Assembly (NCBI GenBank): GCA_026002305.1
Contig: BOBI01000001.1
Span: forward strand, 1 to 49,455
Source: Spirochaetia bacterium
GTDB taxonomy: Bacteria > Spirochaetota > Spirochaetia > Treponematales > Breznakiellaceae
DNA length: 49,455 bases
Direction of reading: 5' to 3'
Made by a program: the position numbers and the translations under genes. This document shows, piece after piece, positions 24,493 through 33,451 of the stretch; within the stretch, counting starts at the first letter, position 1, and every line of letters begins with the position of its first letter. Under the pieces are notes generated by a model that worked only from the letters and a program-made list of their open reading frames with translations, was not told the DNA's origin and ran no database searches.

Positions 24493-26148
24493 ATGACTAT
24501 CATTGGAACCATAATACGCATTGTCGGCAGCCTTGGACTTTTCCTCTATGGAATGAAAGTTATGAGCGATGGTATTCAACAGGGCACGGGCGAGCGTTTG
24601 CAGCGCATACTAGGTTATATGACGGGAAACCGGCTTACCGCTGTGGTAACCGGACTGTCCGTTACCGCAATTATCCAATCGTCAAGCGCCCTAACGGTTA
24701 TGACTGTTTCGTTTGTAAATGCCGGTATTATGTCGCTAACACAGGCAATAGGCGTTATTATGGGCGCGAACATCGGTACAACGATAACTGCGTGGATTGT
24801 CTCGATTGTCGGATTTACCCTTAGTGTTCAGGCTATGGCTGTTCCCGCAATCGGTATCGGTTTTTTAATGAGCGTTCTAAAATGGAAACATCAGGAAGTG
24901 GGCAACGCCGTGCTGGGTTTTGGTCTTTTGTTCCTTGGCCTTGATTTCCTTACAAAGTCTATGCCGCAATTTAGTGCAGACAATTTTGAGTTTGTCAAAA
25001 ATATCGGGAACGGAATGGGTTCAATACTGATATTTATATTTGTCGGATTTGTAATGACAATTCTAATTCATTCTTCAAGCGCGACATCGGCCATAATTTT
25101 AACCATGTCGTATAACGGTATAATAAATTTTGATGCGGCGTGCGCGATGATGTTAGGCGCCAACATAGGAACCTGTATTGATGCGGTTATCGGTTCTATC
25201 GGTACGCGGACAAACGCAAAAAGGGCCGCGCTTGTTCACGTTCTTTTTAATGTTGTTGGTGTTATAATCGTTCTGCTCTTTTTTAAGCCTTTCTTAAAAT
25301 TGGTTGATATTTGTACGCCCGGAATTATCGGAAATTCCATTACAAACCATATCGCAATGTTTCATACATTGTTTAACGTTATAAATACAATAATATTTTT
25401 TCCATTTGTTAATCAGTTTTCAAATCTTGTTTGTTTTCTTATAAAAGACAAAAAAGATGATGTACAGAAAACCGCATACCGGTTTCAATATCAATCCGGA
25501 TCAATACGCGATACGCCTGAATTAAGCATACTGCGCGCAAAAAACGAAATACGCGATATGGCCGGGATTGTTCTTTCCATGTATGAATCGTTGCGGATTG
25601 CCCTAAAAACGTTAGACGAAAGCACAGTTGCAAAACTTACAGGGGATTTAAGCAACAAAGAAGAATATGCCGACCAGATGCGCGAAGCGCTAACAAGTTT
25701 TTTAATGGAATGTACGCGCGGTCAGTTAAATAGAAGATCGCAGAACAATGTGGCGCTTCAACTTCGCATAATAGCCGACCTGGAGGATATGACGGACGAT
25801 TGCTACAGCATAAGCCTTTTGTTGGAACGCAGTGTAAAAAAAAGTCAGGTTTTTAAAAACAAAGAAATCGAAGCGCTTGACCCGTATATGAAGCTGGTTT
25901 CAGGCTTTCTAGCGTTTGTACGGGAACATTCAGGCGGCAAACTTGAAGAAGAAGAACGGTTATATGCAAAAGCCATTGAAGAAGAAATAGACCTTTCGCG
26001 TAACAAATTGCGTAAACTGGGCCGCAAACGAATTGAAGAAGGCGAGAACGTAAAAACAGAATTGTTATTTATAGACTTAGTACGCCGTATAGAGCGCTTG
26101 GGCGACTTCTGTTACAGCATAGCAAATTCCATGGCGCACATGGTATAG
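24493..26148 (+). CDS. Na/phosphate cotransporter (NptA/PNaS family) with PhoU-like tail
   Basis: The 551-residue protein has two inverted membrane repeats, each with the family signature: QSSSALTVM near residue 62 and HSSSATSAI near residue 191, plus GANIGTT and GANIGTC. After about residue 330 it is soluble and helical, with a PhoU-like pattern (DMAGIVLSMYESL, EEYADQMREALTSF, LRIIADLEDMTDDCYSISLLLE). The family imports phosphate with sodium; the PhoU-like tail probably regulates it. It lies nine bases after leuD and seven before the next gene, so all four genes from leuC on may be one transcript. Confidence 0.92.
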   Translation: MTIIGTIIRIVGSLGLFLYGMKVMSDGIQQGTGERLQRILGYMTGNRLTAVVTGLSVTAIIQSSSALTVMTVSFVNAGIMSLTQAIGVIMGANIGTTITAWIVSIVGFTLSVQAMAVPAIGIGFLMSVLKWKHQEVGNAVLGFGLLFLGLDFLTKSMPQFSADNFEFVKNIGNGMGSILIFIFVGFVMTILIHSSSATSAIILTMSYNGIINFDAACAMMLGANIGTCIDAVIGSIGTRTNAKRAALVHVLFNVVGVIIVLLFFKPFLKLVDICTPGIIGNSITNHIAMFHTLFNVINTIIFFPFVNQFSNLVCFLIKDKKDDVQKTAYRFQYQSGSIRDTPELSILRAKNEIRDMAGIVLSMYESLRIALKTLDESTVAKLTGDLSNKEEYADQMREALTSFLMECTRGQLNRRSQNNVALQLRIIADLEDMTDDCYSISLLLERSVKKSQVFKNKEIEALDPYMKLVSGFLAFVREHSGGKLEEEERLYAKAIEEEIDLSRNKLRKLGRKRIEEGENVKTELLFIDLVRRIERLGDFCYSIANSMAHMV

Positions 26149-26155
26149 ATGGCTT

Positions 26156-27133
26156 ATGACTGACGAATTATTAAAACTTGCCGTTGTTGTTCCATGCTAT
26201 AATGAAGAAGAAGTTTTACCTGAAACCGCAAAACGCTTAAAGAAAAAAATAAACCGGCTTGTGTCCGAAAAATTAATATCGGAAAAATCCGGCATTGTCT
26301 TTGTAGACGACGGCTCGAAAGACAAAACTTGGGAATTAATTTCCGCGTATCACGAGGAAAATCCCGTACTGTTCGGCGGCATAAAACTATCAAAAAACAG
26401 GGGGCATCAAAACGCCCTGCTCTGCGGGCTGCTTACGATAAAAGATCATTGCGATGTAACCATATCCATAGACGCGGACCTACAGGATGATATAGAAATA
26501 TTTGACAACATGATAAAGAAACACATTAACGAAGGCTGCGAAATAGTTTACGGCGTCCGAAGCGAGCGAAAAACCGATACGGCGTTTAAACGAATTACCG
26601 CGCAGGGCTTTTATAGCATTATGCGGCTTCTTGGCGTTGATATTGTTTATAACCACGCCGACTTTCGCCTTATGGGTAAAATGTCCCTTAACGCTCTTTG
26701 CGAATACAGGGAAGTAAATTTATTTTTACGCGGAATTATCCCGCTTCTTGGTTTTAAAACCGGCGTTGAATATTACGCGCGGCTGGAACGCTTTGCCGGA
26801 ACCAGCAAATACCCGCTTAAAAAAATGCTGGCTTTTTCTTTTCAGGGTATAACATCGTTTTCTACCAGACCAATACGCTTTATAACAAATTTAGGCGGGA
26901 TGATTTTTTCAATAAGCATCATCATGATTATCTATTTTTTTGTGCGGCATTTTACAGGGCACACCGTAACCGGCTGGTCCAGCACCATTGTATCACTTTG
27001 GGCAATAGGCGGGCTTATTTTATTTTCGATAGGCGTTGTAGGTGAATACATAGGAAAAATATACCTTGAAGCAAAACAACGTCCGCGCTATCAGATTGAA
27101 CAGTTTTTGTACAACACCGGCAATATTGAATAG
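26156..27133 (+). CDS. GT2 glycosyltransferase, GtrB/dolichol-phosphate-mannose-synthase-like
   Basis: The 325-residue protein has the GT-A core: VVPCYNEEEVLPE, FVDDGSKDKTW and SIDADLQDD (metal-binding DxD). These are followed by the KRITAQGFYSIMRLLG and YNHADFRLM stretches of the DPM1-like group and two C-terminal membrane helices (about 235-258 and 272-294). Such enzymes move glucose or a similar sugar from a nucleotide donor to undecaprenyl phosphate on the inner leaflet. A GtrII-like acceptor-side transferase is at 2859, so the two could serve one pathway, but no GtrA flippase is visible. Confidence 0.88.
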   Translation: MTDELLKLAVVVPCYNEEEVLPETAKRLKKKINRLVSEKLISEKSGIVFVDDGSKDKTWELISAYHEENPVLFGGIKLSKNRGHQNALLCGLLTIKDHCDVTISIDADLQDDIEIFDNMIKKHINEGCEIVYGVRSERKTDTAFKRITAQGFYSIMRLLGVDIVYNHADFRLMGKMSLNALCEYREVNLFLRGIIPLLGFKTGVEYYARLERFAGTSKYPLKKMLAFSFQGITSFSTRPIRFITNLGGMIFSISIIMIIYFFVRHFTGHTVTGWSSTIVSLWAIGGLILFSIGVVGEYIGKIYLEAKQRPRYQIEQFLYNTGNIE

Positions 27134-27154
27134 TTCTTTAAATACCGGTATAAT
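27126..27154 (+). promoter_or_regulatory. Promoter of the LysM operon
   Basis: TTGAAT (27126-27131), 17 bases, TATAAT (27149-27154), then about 30 bases to the ATG at 27187. It overlaps the end of the previous gene by eight bases. Confidence 0.65.
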
Positions 27155-27186
27155 GGGGCAACGACTTTTAAATTCGGAGAGTGTCT

Positions 27187-27960
27187 ATGGAATCGAGGAA
27201 AACAAAGAAAATGGGTAAATCGAAGAAAACAAAGTTATTCCCGCTATTTTGTGCGCTTTTAGCTGCGGCGTGTTTTGTGGTTTCGTGCGCGGGAACACCG
27301 AAAAGCGCGGATGACAAACCTGTGGTACAGGAAGAACCTAAAAAAGAGAGTACTGCCGCCGCAGGTGAGACAACAAGCTTGGCGCAGTTAAACGAAACTC
27401 TGCAGGCCGCACGGGAAAAACGCGATGAAATTATTGAAAATGAATTTACAGAGCATGATCCGGAAAGTTACGCTAAAGCTAACGAGGCGTTAGAACGTGC
27501 AGAGCAGGCGGTAGCGGCGGGTGGGGATGATTTTCCGCCATCTGTTAAGGATGATAGTGTGCTTGCCTATACAACATATATAGAGGTGCTGGATGCCGCA
27601 TGGGTGGAAAAACTTGAGCCTGTGCGCAATGACGCGGAAGAAGCGCAGCAGCTTGCGTTAAAAGCCAAAGCTGATGTTGCCGTTAAAGACAGCTATAATC
27701 TTGCGGCGGAAATTTATAATAACGGCAATGCGTCGTATAAAAACCGCGAATGGAAAGAATCGTTTGAATTTTTTACCAGTTCCAAACCGCAGTTTGAGGA
27801 CGCCGCCAAGATAGCGCTTGAAAAGAAACAACTTGCAGATGCTGCTCTAAAAAGGGCGGAAAATAAAATTGCGGAAAGTGAAAAAATTGCCGGAGAAGTG
27901 GAAGAAATTCTAAAAAATAATCCTGATAACGCAACCTTTTTAGAAGGTGAGAATTTATGA
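27187..27960 (+). CDS. Helical envelope lipoprotein, first gene of the LysM operon
   Basis: The protein has 257 residues from the ATG at 27187, which has GGAGAG just upstream. A basic N-terminus and a hydrophobic stretch end in FVVSC-AG, a lipobox accepted in spirochaetes. The mature part is almost all helix, with KA/EA-rich repeats (YAKANEALERAEQAV, AEEAQQLALKAKADVAV, ADAALKRAENKIAESEKIA), like the accessory part of tetratrico-type or DUF4398-type proteins. It overlaps the next gene by four bases (ATGA), and the next two proteins share its helical style. Function unknown; probably a cell-envelope protein acting with them. Confidence 0.78.
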   Translation: MESRKTKKMGKSKKTKLFPLFCALLAAACFVVSCAGTPKSADDKPVVQEEPKKESTAAAGETTSLAQLNETLQAAREKRDEIIENEFTEHDPESYAKANEALERAEQAVAAGGDDFPPSVKDDSVLAYTTYIEVLDAAWVEKLEPVRNDAEEAQQLALKAKADVAVKDSYNLAAEIYNNGNASYKNREWKESFEFFTSSKPQFEDAAKIALEKKQLADAALKRAENKIAESEKIAGEVEEILKNNPDNATFLEGENL

Positions 27961-28715
27961 AAAACCATTTTGTCAAATTGAATATTCTTGCTTTTTGTTT
28001 GTTACAGGCAAATCTCTTTTTATTTGCGCAAGGAACGCCGGCCATTAAAAGCAATAAATATCTTGACGAAAGTACGCGCCTTATGAATCTTGCAAAAAAA
28101 GAATTTGCCGGCGGCAATTATGAATATGCCGTGAAACTTGCCGAGGACGCGGCTGCGGCGGCAAAACTTTCCGACAACTATTCTAAAGATGTTGTAAAGA
28201 TGAGTAGTGCAAAACTTAAACTGCAGGAAGCCGCAGGGCTTATAGGCAAGGCGGACAGTGAGGGTACGCAGAAAAATCATCCGAATGAATTCTGGAAAGC
28301 AAAGGAATATTACAATATTGCGTTTAACGCCGGTCAATCGCGTAAATGGGATGACGTTATACGAAATTCAAACATGGTTATCAACATGCTTACATCTGGA
28401 ACGTTTGCAAAAAAATCTTTAAGAGATGTTATCGCCCATTCGCCGAAAAAGATTTCGCCGCTTCCGGCTCAGTACACGGTTCGCACATGGGAAATATCGG
28501 AAGATTGCTTCTGGAATATTGCGGAGCGTTCATGGGTCTATGGGAACGGGCGCCGCTGGCCGCTCCTTTACAACGCCAACAAAAACAAACTTATCGATCC
28601 AAAAAATCCTAACCTTATCGAGCCGGGAACAATTATCAATATTCCCAGCATATCAGGCGAAAAACGTGAAGGAATGTGGGATGCCGATAAAAAATATTCA
28701 ACGGTAAAAAAGTAG
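27957..28715 (+). CDS. Secreted helical protein with LysM-like C-terminal domain
   Basis: 252 residues with a signal peptide (KLNILAFCLLQANLFLFAQG). Residues about 35-130 are helical (YLDESTRLMNLAKKEFAGGN, YEYAVKLAEDAAAAAKL). The C-terminal 70 residues read QYTVRTWEISEDCFWNIA, then YGNGRRWPLLYNANKNKL, and PNLIEPGTIINIPS, the LysM pattern (V-x-x-G/D-x-x-W-x-I-A, W-x-x-I/L-Y-x-A-N, L-x-x-G-x-x-L-x-I-P), which binds peptidoglycan or chitin-like sugars. The same C-terminal block is in the next gene. The start overlaps the upstream stop. Confidence 0.85.
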   Translation: MKNHFVKLNILAFCLLQANLFLFAQGTPAIKSNKYLDESTRLMNLAKKEFAGGNYEYAVKLAEDAAAAAKLSDNYSKDVVKMSSAKLKLQEAAGLIGKADSEGTQKNHPNEFWKAKEYYNIAFNAGQSRKWDDVIRNSNMVINMLTSGTFAKKSLRDVIAHSPKKISPLPAQYTVRTWEISEDCFWNIAERSWVYGNGRRWPLLYNANKNKLIDPKNPNLIEPGTIINIPSISGEKREGMWDADKKYSTVKK

Positions 28716-28771
28716 GTTAAAGCAGGTTTATAAAGTAATTTTATAAAATATAAGCGCAATAAGGAAGTTTT

Positions 28772-29872
28772 ATGAATAACAAATTAGTAGTTTTTTTTAT
28801 CACAATAATTTTAAGCGCGGTTCCTATCTTTGCGCAAGACGAAACTTCGCTTGACGAAGTCCAAACTGTTATCGTTGACAATGACGAAGTCCAAACCCTC
28901 ATCACCGATGACGAAGTCCAACAGGTCATTATAACTGATGGCGAAGTCCAAACTGTTATCACTGACGATGACGAAGTCCAAACCGTTATCACCGATGACG
29001 AAACCCAACAGGTCATTATAACTGATGGCGAAGTTCAAACTGTTATCGTTGACGATGACGAAGTCCAAACCGTTATCACCGATGACGAAACCCAACAGGT
29101 CATTATAACTGATGGCGAAGTCCAAACTGTTATCACTGACGATGAATCACAGGCCGGTATTACCTTTACAGAAGATGAACCGGTTGACACGGCAGAATCA
29201 ATAGAGCCGGATAAAATTCCCTACAATCTTCTGCGCAATGATTATTTCTTGGAAAGCCTGCGACAAAAAAATTACGCGCGTCTTGCTATTGATGAAGGTG
29301 AATACGACAAGTCAGCATGGCATTCATCGGAGGCCGAGCGTTATGCGCAACTATCCGACGACTACATAAAAAGCAGACTTGCAAGGGGGCGTGCGCAAAA
29401 AGCACTTGCCGCCGCCAACGCCCATATTGTGTGGGCAAAGAATGAACAAGCCGAAAAATATTATCCAAAAGAATTAGCCGCCGCACTCGCCCACTACGAG
29501 GCGGCCCTTTCGGCAAGTAGAGAAGAAGATTGGCCGCTAACAATTGAAAACGCGCTTGCCGTCGAAAACGATCTTAACGGTGTTGCCGCGCCGCCGCCAT
29601 TCAATAAAATTCCGCCCGGTATGCCAAGGTTGCCTACACAGTACAAGGTGCGCCCTTGGGACAAATTTGGCGACTGTCTTTGGAATATTTCAAATTGGTT
29701 TTATGGCAATCCGTACCGCTGGACTGTGCTTTACGAAGCCAACAGAGAAAAACTCCCCGAACCGGACAATCCCGACCTTATAGAAATAGGCACCGTTCTG
29801 GACATACCCAGTTTGAACGGTGAAAAACGAGAGGGTGTTTGGGATTCCGGACGCTCTTATCAGGCGGATTAG
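28772..29872 (+). CDS. Secreted LysM-like protein with a long acidic repeat
   Basis: 366 residues. A signal peptide (FFITIILSAVPIFAQD) is followed by about 97 residues of acidic repeats of the type DEVQTVITD and DGEVQTVI (residues 28-124). Next is a helical segment (YFLESLRQKNYARLAIDEGEY, KALAAANAHIVWAKNEQAEKYY) and a LysM-like end (YKVRPWDKFGDCLWNIS, YGNPYRWTVLYEANREKL, PDLIEIGTVLDIPS). The last two parts align with the preceding gene, so the pair arose by duplication and this copy gained the repeat. It is probably an envelope protein bound to the cell wall, with an exposed acidic stalk. Confidence 0.85.
   Translation: MNNKLVVFFITIILSAVPIFAQDETSLDEVQTVIVDNDEVQTLITDDEVQQVIITDGEVQTVITDDDEVQTVITDDETQQVIITDGEVQTVIVDDDEVQTVITDDETQQVIITDGEVQTVITDDESQAGITFTEDEPVDTAESIEPDKIPYNLLRNDYFLESLRQKNYARLAIDEGEYDKSAWHSSEAERYAQLSDDYIKSRLARGRAQKALAAANAHIVWAKNEQAEKYYPKELAAALAHYEAALSASREEDWPLTIENALAVENDLNGVAAPPPFNKIPPGMPRLPTQYKVRPWDKFGDCLWNISNWFYGNPYRWTVLYEANREKLPEPDNPDLIEIGTVLDIPSLNGEKREGVWDSGRSYQAD
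28853..29143 (+). repeat. Coding minisatellite with 87-base higher-order unit
   Basis: The 291 bases are built of 30-, 27- and 30-base units, each starting GACGAA or GGCGAA and continuing GTCCAAAC or CCCAACAGG. They combine into an 87-base period that occurs three times plus one extra 30-base unit. All units are multiples of three, so copy-number change would preserve the frame. Confidence 0.9.
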
Positions 29873-29907
29873 GTCATTAGTGCGGCAGCACTTTAACATC
29901 CGTGCGG

Positions 29908-29940
29908 GGCGGCAATTTTTGCCCGCCTTTTCCTTGTTTT
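29908..29940 (+). terminator. Terminator of the LysM operon
   Basis: GGCGGCAA, a T-rich loop, and TTGCCCGCC form a stem with one bulge, followed by TTTTCCTTGTTTTTT. Confidence 0.7.
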
Positions 29941-30019
29941 TTCCCAAAAAACCTGCTAGACTGGCCATAAACCACCCGCATAAGGATGGGACGTATTAAG
30001 AAATATTCTGGAGGACACT

Positions 30020-30313
30020 ATGAACGTAGATGTAAAAGCATTGCATTTTTCACTTAAAGATGAGGAAAGGGAATACCTTGATAAAAAACTTACACGTATA
30101 AAAAGTGCCGAGCCGTTGATTGTTGATTTGATTATCAGTTTAAGCCACGAGGGCGCCACGTTTACTGCGGAGGCAACGGTTAATTTTAAATGGGGCGTGC
30201 AGGCTCATGTGAAAGAGGACGCCTACGATTTGCAGCCGGCCGTTGACAAAATGATGGATAAACTTGAATCAAAAATAACAAAAGAAAAAGAAAAAAATCA
30301 GGAAAAACGTTAA
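30020..30313 (+). CDS. hpf: Short ribosome hibernation factor (HPF/RaiA family)
   Basis: The 97-residue protein has the beta-alpha-beta3-alpha layout of the family: MNVDVKALHFSLKDEEREYL, DKKLTRIKSAEPLIVDLIIS, FTAEATVNFKWGVQAHV, then EDAYDLQPAVDKMMDKLESKITK. It binds the small ribosomal subunit in resting cells. It lacks the C-terminal domain of long HPF. A GGAGGACACT precedes the ATG. Confidence 0.88.
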   Translation: MNVDVKALHFSLKDEEREYLDKKLTRIKSAEPLIVDLIISLSHEGATFTAEATVNFKWGVQAHVKEDAYDLQPAVDKMMDKLESKITKEKEKNQEKR

Positions 30314-30340
30314 AAAAATAGATTAAAGAACAAAATTAAT

Positions 30341-30392
30341 GAACTACCGCGCCGCAGAGCAGCGCGGTATTAAACCAAAACACGGACAATAA
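30341..30392. repeat. Dispersed hairpin repeat, second locus
   Basis: GAACTACCGCGC and GCGCGGTATTAAACC can pair through ACCGCGC/GCGCGGT. The last 31 bases (30362-30392) are identical to 20786-20816. Confidence 0.75.
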
Positions 30393-30405
30393 CGGTGAGC
30401 AAAAA

Positions 30406-32079
30406 ATGCGTATATCCATAGCCCAAATCAATTCGACCATTGGCGATTTTACCAAAAATCTGGAAAAAATCGTTAATCTTAGCAACGAGGCCTGTCAAAA
30501 AGACAAAGCCGACATGATTTTATTCCCCGAGTTGGCAATTTGCGGCTATCCGCCTATGGATTTACTGGATCAGGACACCTTTGTCGAGCAAAATATTCGC
30601 AGCTTGCGCATTTTACAGCGCGAATTACCGCAAAATATCGCTGTCGGCGTGGGTTATGTCAACCGTAACGCAAGTGTGCAGGGCAAGGCATTGGTCAACG
30701 CCTACGGTATTATTTCCGGGGGCGCGCTGGTTTTCGAGCAAATAAAGACCTTGCTGCCCACCTACGATGTTTTCGACGAGGCGCGTAATTTCGAGCCCGC
30801 ATCCCACTGGCCGCGCTTTGATTACAAGGGGCAGCGCATCGGCTTTGCTATATGCGAGGACGTTTGGCGCGAGACCGAGACGCCCGGCACCAAATACGCC
30901 GAGGATCCCGTCCGCCGCCTTCTGGACGCAGGAATCACCATGCTTGTGGCGCCTTCCGCCTCGCCTTACTACACCTTTAAGCACCGCGACCGTCTGAATC
31001 TGGCGCGCGACATCAGCCGCCGCGGCGACATTCCGCTTATTTACATCAATGCCGTCGGCGCCAACGATTCGATTATTTTCGACGGCCGCTCCTTTTTCAT
31101 GGACGCCAAGCAGCAAACATTAACCGCGCGCGCCTTCGAGGAGCAGTTGCTCACCTACGATACGACTGATAAAAGCATTATCGCAAATCAGGTGGAAGCG
31201 CCATCGTTGTATGCGGACGAACTAGACACACTGGAAGCGGCCCTTGTTATGGGCATACGCGAATATATGAGCAAATGCGGATTTAAGCGAGCGCATTTAG
31301 GGCTTTCGGGCGGCATCGATTCGGCATTGGTGGCGTATCTTGCGGTTCAGGCAATAGGAAGCGCCAATGTGGTAACAATAAGTATGCCTTCGCGATTTTC
31401 GTCGCAAGGCTCAAAGGATGATGCCGCCGAATTGGCGAAAAATTTGGGCTGCCGTTACGAAATCCTTCCTATCGAGTCTGTGTTTACGGCATTTTTGGGC
31501 ACACTACAGGGTGTTTTTGAAGGCCGGGCATTTGATGTTGCCGAAGAAAACCTACAAGCGCGTATTCGGGGCAGCCTTTTGATGGCCTTTTCCAATAAAT
31601 GGTCGTCGATGCTGCTAACAACCGGCAACAAAAGTGAACTTGCGATGGGTTATTGCACCCTTTATGGTGATATGAACGGGGCTCTGGGGGCAATCGGCGA
31701 CCTTTTTAAGACCGAGGTATTCGCTTTATGCAGGCGAATCAACGAAAAATCCATACAAAAAACAGGGAAACCGGTAATTCCACCGGCCATCATAGAAAAA
31801 CCGCCTTCGGCGGAGCTTCGTCCCAATCAAAAGGACCAAGACAGCCTGCCCCCCTACGATATGCTTGACGCGATTTTAAGCCTCTATCTATTTGAAAACC
31901 TAAACGCCGACGAAATCTACGACCGCGGCTACGACCGTGATCTAGCCTCCTCAATAATAAAAACCGTCGCCCGCGCCGAATTCAAGCGCCGCCAGGCCCC
32001 GCCCGTCCTAAAAGTTTCCCCGCGCGCCTTCGGCATGGGACGCCGTATGCCCATAGCGCGCTGTATTTACGAGATGTAA
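30406..32079 (+). CDS. nadE: Glutamine-dependent NAD+ synthetase
   Basis: The enzyme converts deamido-NAD to NAD using glutamine and ATP. The 557-residue protein has an N-terminal nitrilase-type glutaminase with the triad E42 (FPELAICGYPP), K114 (EQIKTLLPTYDVFDE) and C150 (FAICEDVW). The C-terminal synthetase domain shows the ATP loop SGGIDSALVAYLA (301 on), LLTTGNKSELAMGYCTLYGD and the acceptor region KPPSAELRPNQKDQDSLPPYD. This is the short, two-domain form of about 550 residues. A weak GGTGAG precedes the ATG, and a repeat element lies immediately upstream. Confidence 0.97.
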   Translation: MRISIAQINSTIGDFTKNLEKIVNLSNEACQKDKADMILFPELAICGYPPMDLLDQDTFVEQNIRSLRILQRELPQNIAVGVGYVNRNASVQGKALVNAYGIISGGALVFEQIKTLLPTYDVFDEARNFEPASHWPRFDYKGQRIGFAICEDVWRETETPGTKYAEDPVRRLLDAGITMLVAPSASPYYTFKHRDRLNLARDISRRGDIPLIYINAVGANDSIIFDGRSFFMDAKQQTLTARAFEEQLLTYDTTDKSIIANQVEAPSLYADELDTLEAALVMGIREYMSKCGFKRAHLGLSGGIDSALVAYLAVQAIGSANVVTISMPSRFSSQGSKDDAAELAKNLGCRYEILPIESVFTAFLGTLQGVFEGRAFDVAEENLQARIRGSLLMAFSNKWSSMLLTTGNKSELAMGYCTLYGDMNGALGAIGDLFKTEVFALCRRINEKSIQKTGKPVIPPAIIEKPPSAELRPNQKDQDSLPPYDMLDAILSLYLFENLNADEIYDRGYDRDLASSIIKTVARAEFKRRQAPPVLKVSPRAFGMGRRMPIARCIYEM

Positions 32080-32230
32080 TACCAATTTTTACAAACACAA
32101 AAAACCCTAAAGACCAACGTTAAAAATGCCGATAAAGTACCGGAGAGATTTTTCAAAAAGTATATAATTATATTTGTCTTTTCAGGCATTTTGTCTCAAG
32201 TTTATACACAAAACTGCATGGAGGTACTGC

Positions 32231-32920
32231 ATGAAATCAACTAAACCGGAATTAAATCGAGTAGGAGGCGGGGTATTAAACACGCAGGTACGAATAAACC
32301 GGCAGGTCTGTTTGTTGCCTGTGGTAATTGCAGCATTATCATTAAATGTATTTGTTGGTTGTACGCATACGATTCCCATGACAAAGAATATTTTAAGCAT
32401 AATACAAGATAATGCTGGAATTGCTGACTTTCAATATTATATTTCAGAACCAATTCTACTTCACAGAGAGGACAGTGCAGCCAAACTTGATAGTAAAGGA
32501 CATGTAAAAATTGCACTGGAAAGGGAAACTATCGAAATTGTAGCAGTTACCCCTGGTAAGGCATTATATTATACCGAAGACGAGGAATGGTTAGGTGTGG
32601 GATTTGAAAAAAGGGATAAAACATTTTTAGGCTTCTGGCATGATGATGATAAGGATAAGTATTATCTTTTCCTTGATCCGGCAGATAATTATAAAAGCAC
32701 ACAGGTTTTTGACGGCTCAAAAGAAGCTGTAGGTAAAGTAAAATATGAAGTCAGATATGAATATTTTAATGAGCAAGAGGAACGGGAGCCGCCATACTTG
32801 CTTATAAAAGTAAATACAAAATTAGTTAATATAAACAAAACATTACCTGGCCGCAGAACTTTAAGAGAGTTACCAGAACACGAAGATGTAAAATATGATT
32901 GGCCTGGGGGTAGAAAATGA
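32231..32920 (+). CDS. Lipoprotein of unknown function
   Basis: The ATG at 32231 follows ATGGAGGTACTGC and gives 229 residues. A long basic N-terminus precedes a hydrophobic stretch ending LNVFVGC-T, a lipobox. The mature part is mixed and acidic (LLHREDSAAKLDSKGHVKIA, DDDKDKYYLFLDPADNYKST) with no motif I recognise. It overlaps the surface-repeat gene by four bases, so the two are coupled and may form one envelope unit. An upstream in-frame start at 32174 would lack a ribosome site. Confidence 0.75.
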   Translation: MKSTKPELNRVGGGVLNTQVRINRQVCLLPVVIAALSLNVFVGCTHTIPMTKNILSIIQDNAGIADFQYYISEPILLHREDSAAKLDSKGHVKIALERETIEIVAVTPGKALYYTEDEEWLGVGFEKRDKTFLGFWHDDDKDKYYLFLDPADNYKSTQVFDGSKEAVGKVKYEVRYEYFNEQEEREPPYLLIKVNTKLVNINKTLPGRRTLRELPEHEDVKYDWPGGRK

Positions 32921-33372
32921 AAAAAAAATTACTAATTGGATTGTTATTTTTCATAGCAGGGACTCACGTCTATTCAGCAGTACATAATCCATGGAATATT
33001 CCGTCTTTTTTCTACAATCATTTTGACACTTATATAGGTCCGCATATTGGTATCTGGAATGACGCTACAAAAACTTATGGATTTCAAATTGGGGTTGCTA
33101 ATATTTCATGGGATGAATTTATTGGATTTCAAGTCGGCGTTTTTAATATGTCTTCGTATTTTGCCGGATTTGCACTTGGCGCCGTAAACATATCGTCAAC
33201 GATGTATGGTGTACAAATTGGCGTAGTGAATTATGCTCATGATGGAAGAGGCATACAAATAGGTCTTGTTAATTACGCCCAAAATTACAAGGGTCTACAA
33301 ATAGGCGGCATTAATATTCATAATTGTAGTTCGGGTGTTAATTTTGGCATTTTATTTAATATGATCTTCTGA
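32917..33372 (+). CDS. LA_2272-type surface-repeat protein
   Basis: 151 residues with a signal peptide (LLIGLLFFIAGTHVYS). After it, five or six imperfect repeats follow the pattern G-x-Q-[IV]-G-x-x-N-x-[SA] (FQIGVANIS, FQVGVFNMS, FALGAVNIS, VQIGVVNYA, IQIGLVNYA, LQIGGINIH). This is the pattern of the spirochaete 'surface repeat' family first noted in Leptospira. Such repeats probably form stacked beta turns. Its role is unknown. It overlaps the lipoprotein gene upstream. Confidence 0.85.
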   Translation: MKKKLLIGLLFFIAGTHVYSAVHNPWNIPSFFYNHFDTYIGPHIGIWNDATKTYGFQIGVANISWDEFIGFQVGVFNMSSYFAGFALGAVNISSTMYGVQIGVVNYAHDGRGIQIGLVNYAQNYKGLQIGGINIHNCSSGVNFGILFNMIF

Positions 33373-33451
33373 TTATTTTTATAGCTTAACCCTACGCCGA
33401 CAATACTAAATTTCCGGGCTTTTTCTGCCGATAATGTAACCGGGATACTGT

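Noticed and set aside
28741..29125. Minus-strand ORFs across the acidic repeat
   Set aside because: They are shadows of the coding minisatellite; the plus-strand frame has a signal peptide and conserved flanking domains.
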